In this document: positions 62,000-64,000 of the stretch, piece by piece
Layout of the letters: each line of letters begins with the position of its first letter
Numbering within the stretch: position 1 is the stretch's first letter
Notes under the pieces: generated by a model
What the model saw: the letters and a program-made list of their open reading frames with translations, nothing else
Database searches by the model: none
What the model was told of the DNA's origin: nothing
NCBI GenBank assembly: GCA_934047225.1
Contig: OW203989.1
Location: forward strand, 7,477,977 to 7,541,976
DNA length: 64,000 nt
Source of the DNA: Ypsolopha sequella
Taxonomy: Eukaryota; Arthropoda; Insecta; Lepidoptera; Ypsolophidae
Direction of reading: 5' to 3'
Translations under genes and position numbers: made by a program

Positions 62000-63235
62000 G
62001 GTAAACAGGTGTCCCAAAAGTCAACGCTTTCCCTTAGAAGGCTGGTAGGCCAGCTCATGACTGACCAGAATATCAAATTATGACCTCAGCAAAAAGTAGA
62101 TAGTCTTCGAGTTGATGGTACTTTTATAAATTCGAATAGATTTTTGAGAGTCAAAGCTAACCAGTTCTAAATTCTAAGAATAAAGTTTTTGTTGCGCAAC
62201 TCTGAATAGTCATGCTATTGATAAAGTCAAAAATAAACCTTGAAATGCTGTTACATCAGGAAGAAAAATAAAAACCCAATTTATGAGCAATTTTTTGTAA
62301 TTAGGTTAGTTCGATACCAAACCCTGAAAAAAAAATGTCCTATGTTAGTTTTGCAAATTGTCTTAAATAACGGCTCATCAAATATTGTTTTTCAAATGAT
62401 CTGGCAATTTCTGTGTATTACTTTTGAAAAAAAAGTTATTGCTATTTTACTACCAAAGGAGCTGCGTATTTTTTAAAATAATTTGAATTTAGAATGAAAG
62501 AGTGGCGGGCAGTAAAAATATTTGACGTTCATTAGAAATGCCATTTAACACGCGTTAGAGTGAGATAAATAGTGACTCTATTTAAAATGAGTTGGAATGA
62601 GATAGTAACGCAGTTAAACGTGGTTGAATGAGAGAGGCATAATTGATATAGGCTACAGTGAGATAGATAGTGACGTGGTGCATTCCTTCTCAGAATATTT
62701 GTTAGTTTCCACTTTTTGTAATAACAACTTTAGTAAAAATTTTTTGTAAAGAAATTTTTGGTCCAATTTATTTTCCCGCAAGTGTAAAACCAGCTCAACG
62801 GGCGAAAAATATTTAAAGAATGGGTAATGGTGACAATTACACGTCACAATATTATTATGTATCTCTAAAGGAGTGTCTGAAATGTTCCGAGGGTCAACTG
62901 ATAAATCAAACACTCAAAAAACCACTTTTAGCCGACCATAACAAATTTACGTCCCGACGTGATAGCAAGTAGGATCAATGCCGTATGACGATGATCGAAA
63001 TACACTAATAAATTAGATAAAATCAAATACGTATTACTTTTGACCCTGCCTCGTCCACTCTATTCGTATTTTTGCTATGGTGACGCGAGCTTAGAGACCG
63101 GGACGAATTTCCCCCCGCGCGCTATCGTAAAATAGAATAAGCCACGCCCGGAACGGGTTTTTGTTTTGGCTATGTCATACTCTTAACCAAGTAGGCTTTC
63201 TGTAATTTACTCGAACCAGCAAGATTTTAGACCAC
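62000..63235. other. No gene confirmed
   Basis: AT-rich. 62520-62680 has degenerate repeats of GAGTGAGATA-ATAGTGAC type. GGAGTGTCTGAAATGTTCCG at 62870 may be a worn SINE 3' end (minus). CpG-richer text at 63085-63150. ORFs at 62240 and 62653 are unrecognised. Confidence 0.4.
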
Positions 63236-63236
63236 C

Positions 63237-63729
63237 CAGTGGCGTGCATAGAACTTTTTTTCCGGAAAAGCAATCACAACGCCAAGTTTGACAATAAAAA
63301 AAATATGAAAAATTTTTTAAAATAAAAGTTGCTTATGAAAATGTTCACTCTACACTCCATTCTAATATGGCAAATGATGTTTGTAAACAACTTTATAACC
63401 TAAAAGTGATGAAATATATGTTCAACTGCAATTTTTGCTGCACAGTTAAACATATTAATGTAGGTACGTGAGTTCACTTTTATTAGTTTAAACCAAAATG
63501 TATAGGTATAAAAATGCTTTCTTACATCATATTTCATCACTTAGGTTACAAAGTTGTTTACAAACATTATTTCACATATTGGAATAGGGTATAGGTTAGG
63601 CAGTGCCTACCCTGGCGACATACAAACTTTCCTTTTTCAAAGTGCTATTTAAATTTTTTCATAATCTTTTTATTGTCAAACTTGATCTTTTGACTGCTTT
63701 TTCGGAAAAAAGTTTTATGCACGCCACTG
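63237..63729. mobile_element. hAT-like palindromic element, larger relative
   Basis: 493 bp with ends CAGTGGCGTGCATAGAAC and GTTTTATGCACGCCACTG, homologous to 50958-51194. Between them, an extra inverted repeat (CAAATGATGTTTGTAAACAA, CTTTATAACCTAAAAGTGAT and complement) explains the larger size. No exact 8-bp duplication: flanking octamers AGACCACC and CCACCCAC share only CCACC. Confidence 0.75.
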
Positions 63730-63894
63730 CCACCCACTATGCTATAGCAATGATTTTAATTCGGATTGCTTAGTAGTTAAACAGGTCTTTGACATTTATT
63801 GACGACCATAATTAGCCTACCATGAGTTTTGCACTCGATACACGACACGTTAGCGATTGCGTAAATATTAGGTCTTTACACATAAAAAGCAAGA

Positions 63895-64000
63895 GGTTGA
63901 AATTTAATGCACAATTACTCATGATCTTGTACAAACAATGTTAAAACAGCACTTTAAGTTGGATTTGAAACTAACTGAACTATTGGCGTTAATTGCCACA
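63895..64000. mobile_element. Foldback family G, copy cut by window end
   Basis: GTTGAAATTTAATGCACAAT, TACTCATGATCTTGTACAAA and GTTAAAACAGCACTTTAAGT match the centre of 34070-34431, and TGAACTATTGGCGTTAATTG its arm. Continues beyond the window. Confidence 0.6.

Overview
This is AT-rich eukaryotic DNA, almost certainly from a moth or butterfly. The clues are dispersed modules that I recognise as typical of lepidopteran genomes: the 'CTAGCTTTTGCCCGCGGCTT' module, the repeat ending in 'GAGTCCGACTCGCACTTGGC' before a T run, RTE retrotransposon 3' ends closing with 'AYVQQWTN', and tRNA-headed SINEs. There are no operons, ribosome binding sites or long ORFs. I found no intact host protein-coding gene. 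Two weak gene-like signals, both on the minus strand, are a possible first exon with a promoter (45631-45879) and a possible terminal exon (52877-52971).

The window is mostly a graveyard of transposons. Coding relics are: an internally deleted Tc1/mariner-type transposase (3902-4817); two PIF/Harbinger transposase fragments (31040-31264 and 54131-54380); C-terminal reverse-transcriptase ends of several LINEs (16537-17345, 25660-26190, 27724-28140, 40264-40566, 55160-55445) and of RTE elements (32720, 33645, 56430); and a frameshifted retroelement C-terminal domain (47950-48532).

Non-coding elements dominate. Seven TTAA-bounded elements share a GG-rich terminus (7976, 18624, 20455, 31929, 37322, 42055, 51540). 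Several are hAT-like with 'CAGTGGCG', 'CATTGGCG', 'CAGGGATGGG' or 'TAGGGTTACCA' ends, two of them with perfect 8-bp target duplications. There are many foldback (palindromic) elements, including a 1.77-kb inverted repeat at 60228-61998. Many insertions are nested, so their relative ages can be read.

The most interesting structure is a group of five short motifs (34925, 51397, 53115, 53391, 53596) that read as type-I hammerhead ribozymes: CUGANGA, a variable helix II, GAAA, the palindrome ACCGGU, then a cleavage base. Helix II differs in sequence between loci but still pairs. Three of the five lie in a pair of adjacent foldback elements, one of which has been split by a Harbinger insertion. 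A second unusual element (40563-40986) is a 424-bp palindrome whose arms each carry a tRNA-like sequence.

All calls are by eye. Edges of diverged repeats are approximate, usually within 5-20 bases.
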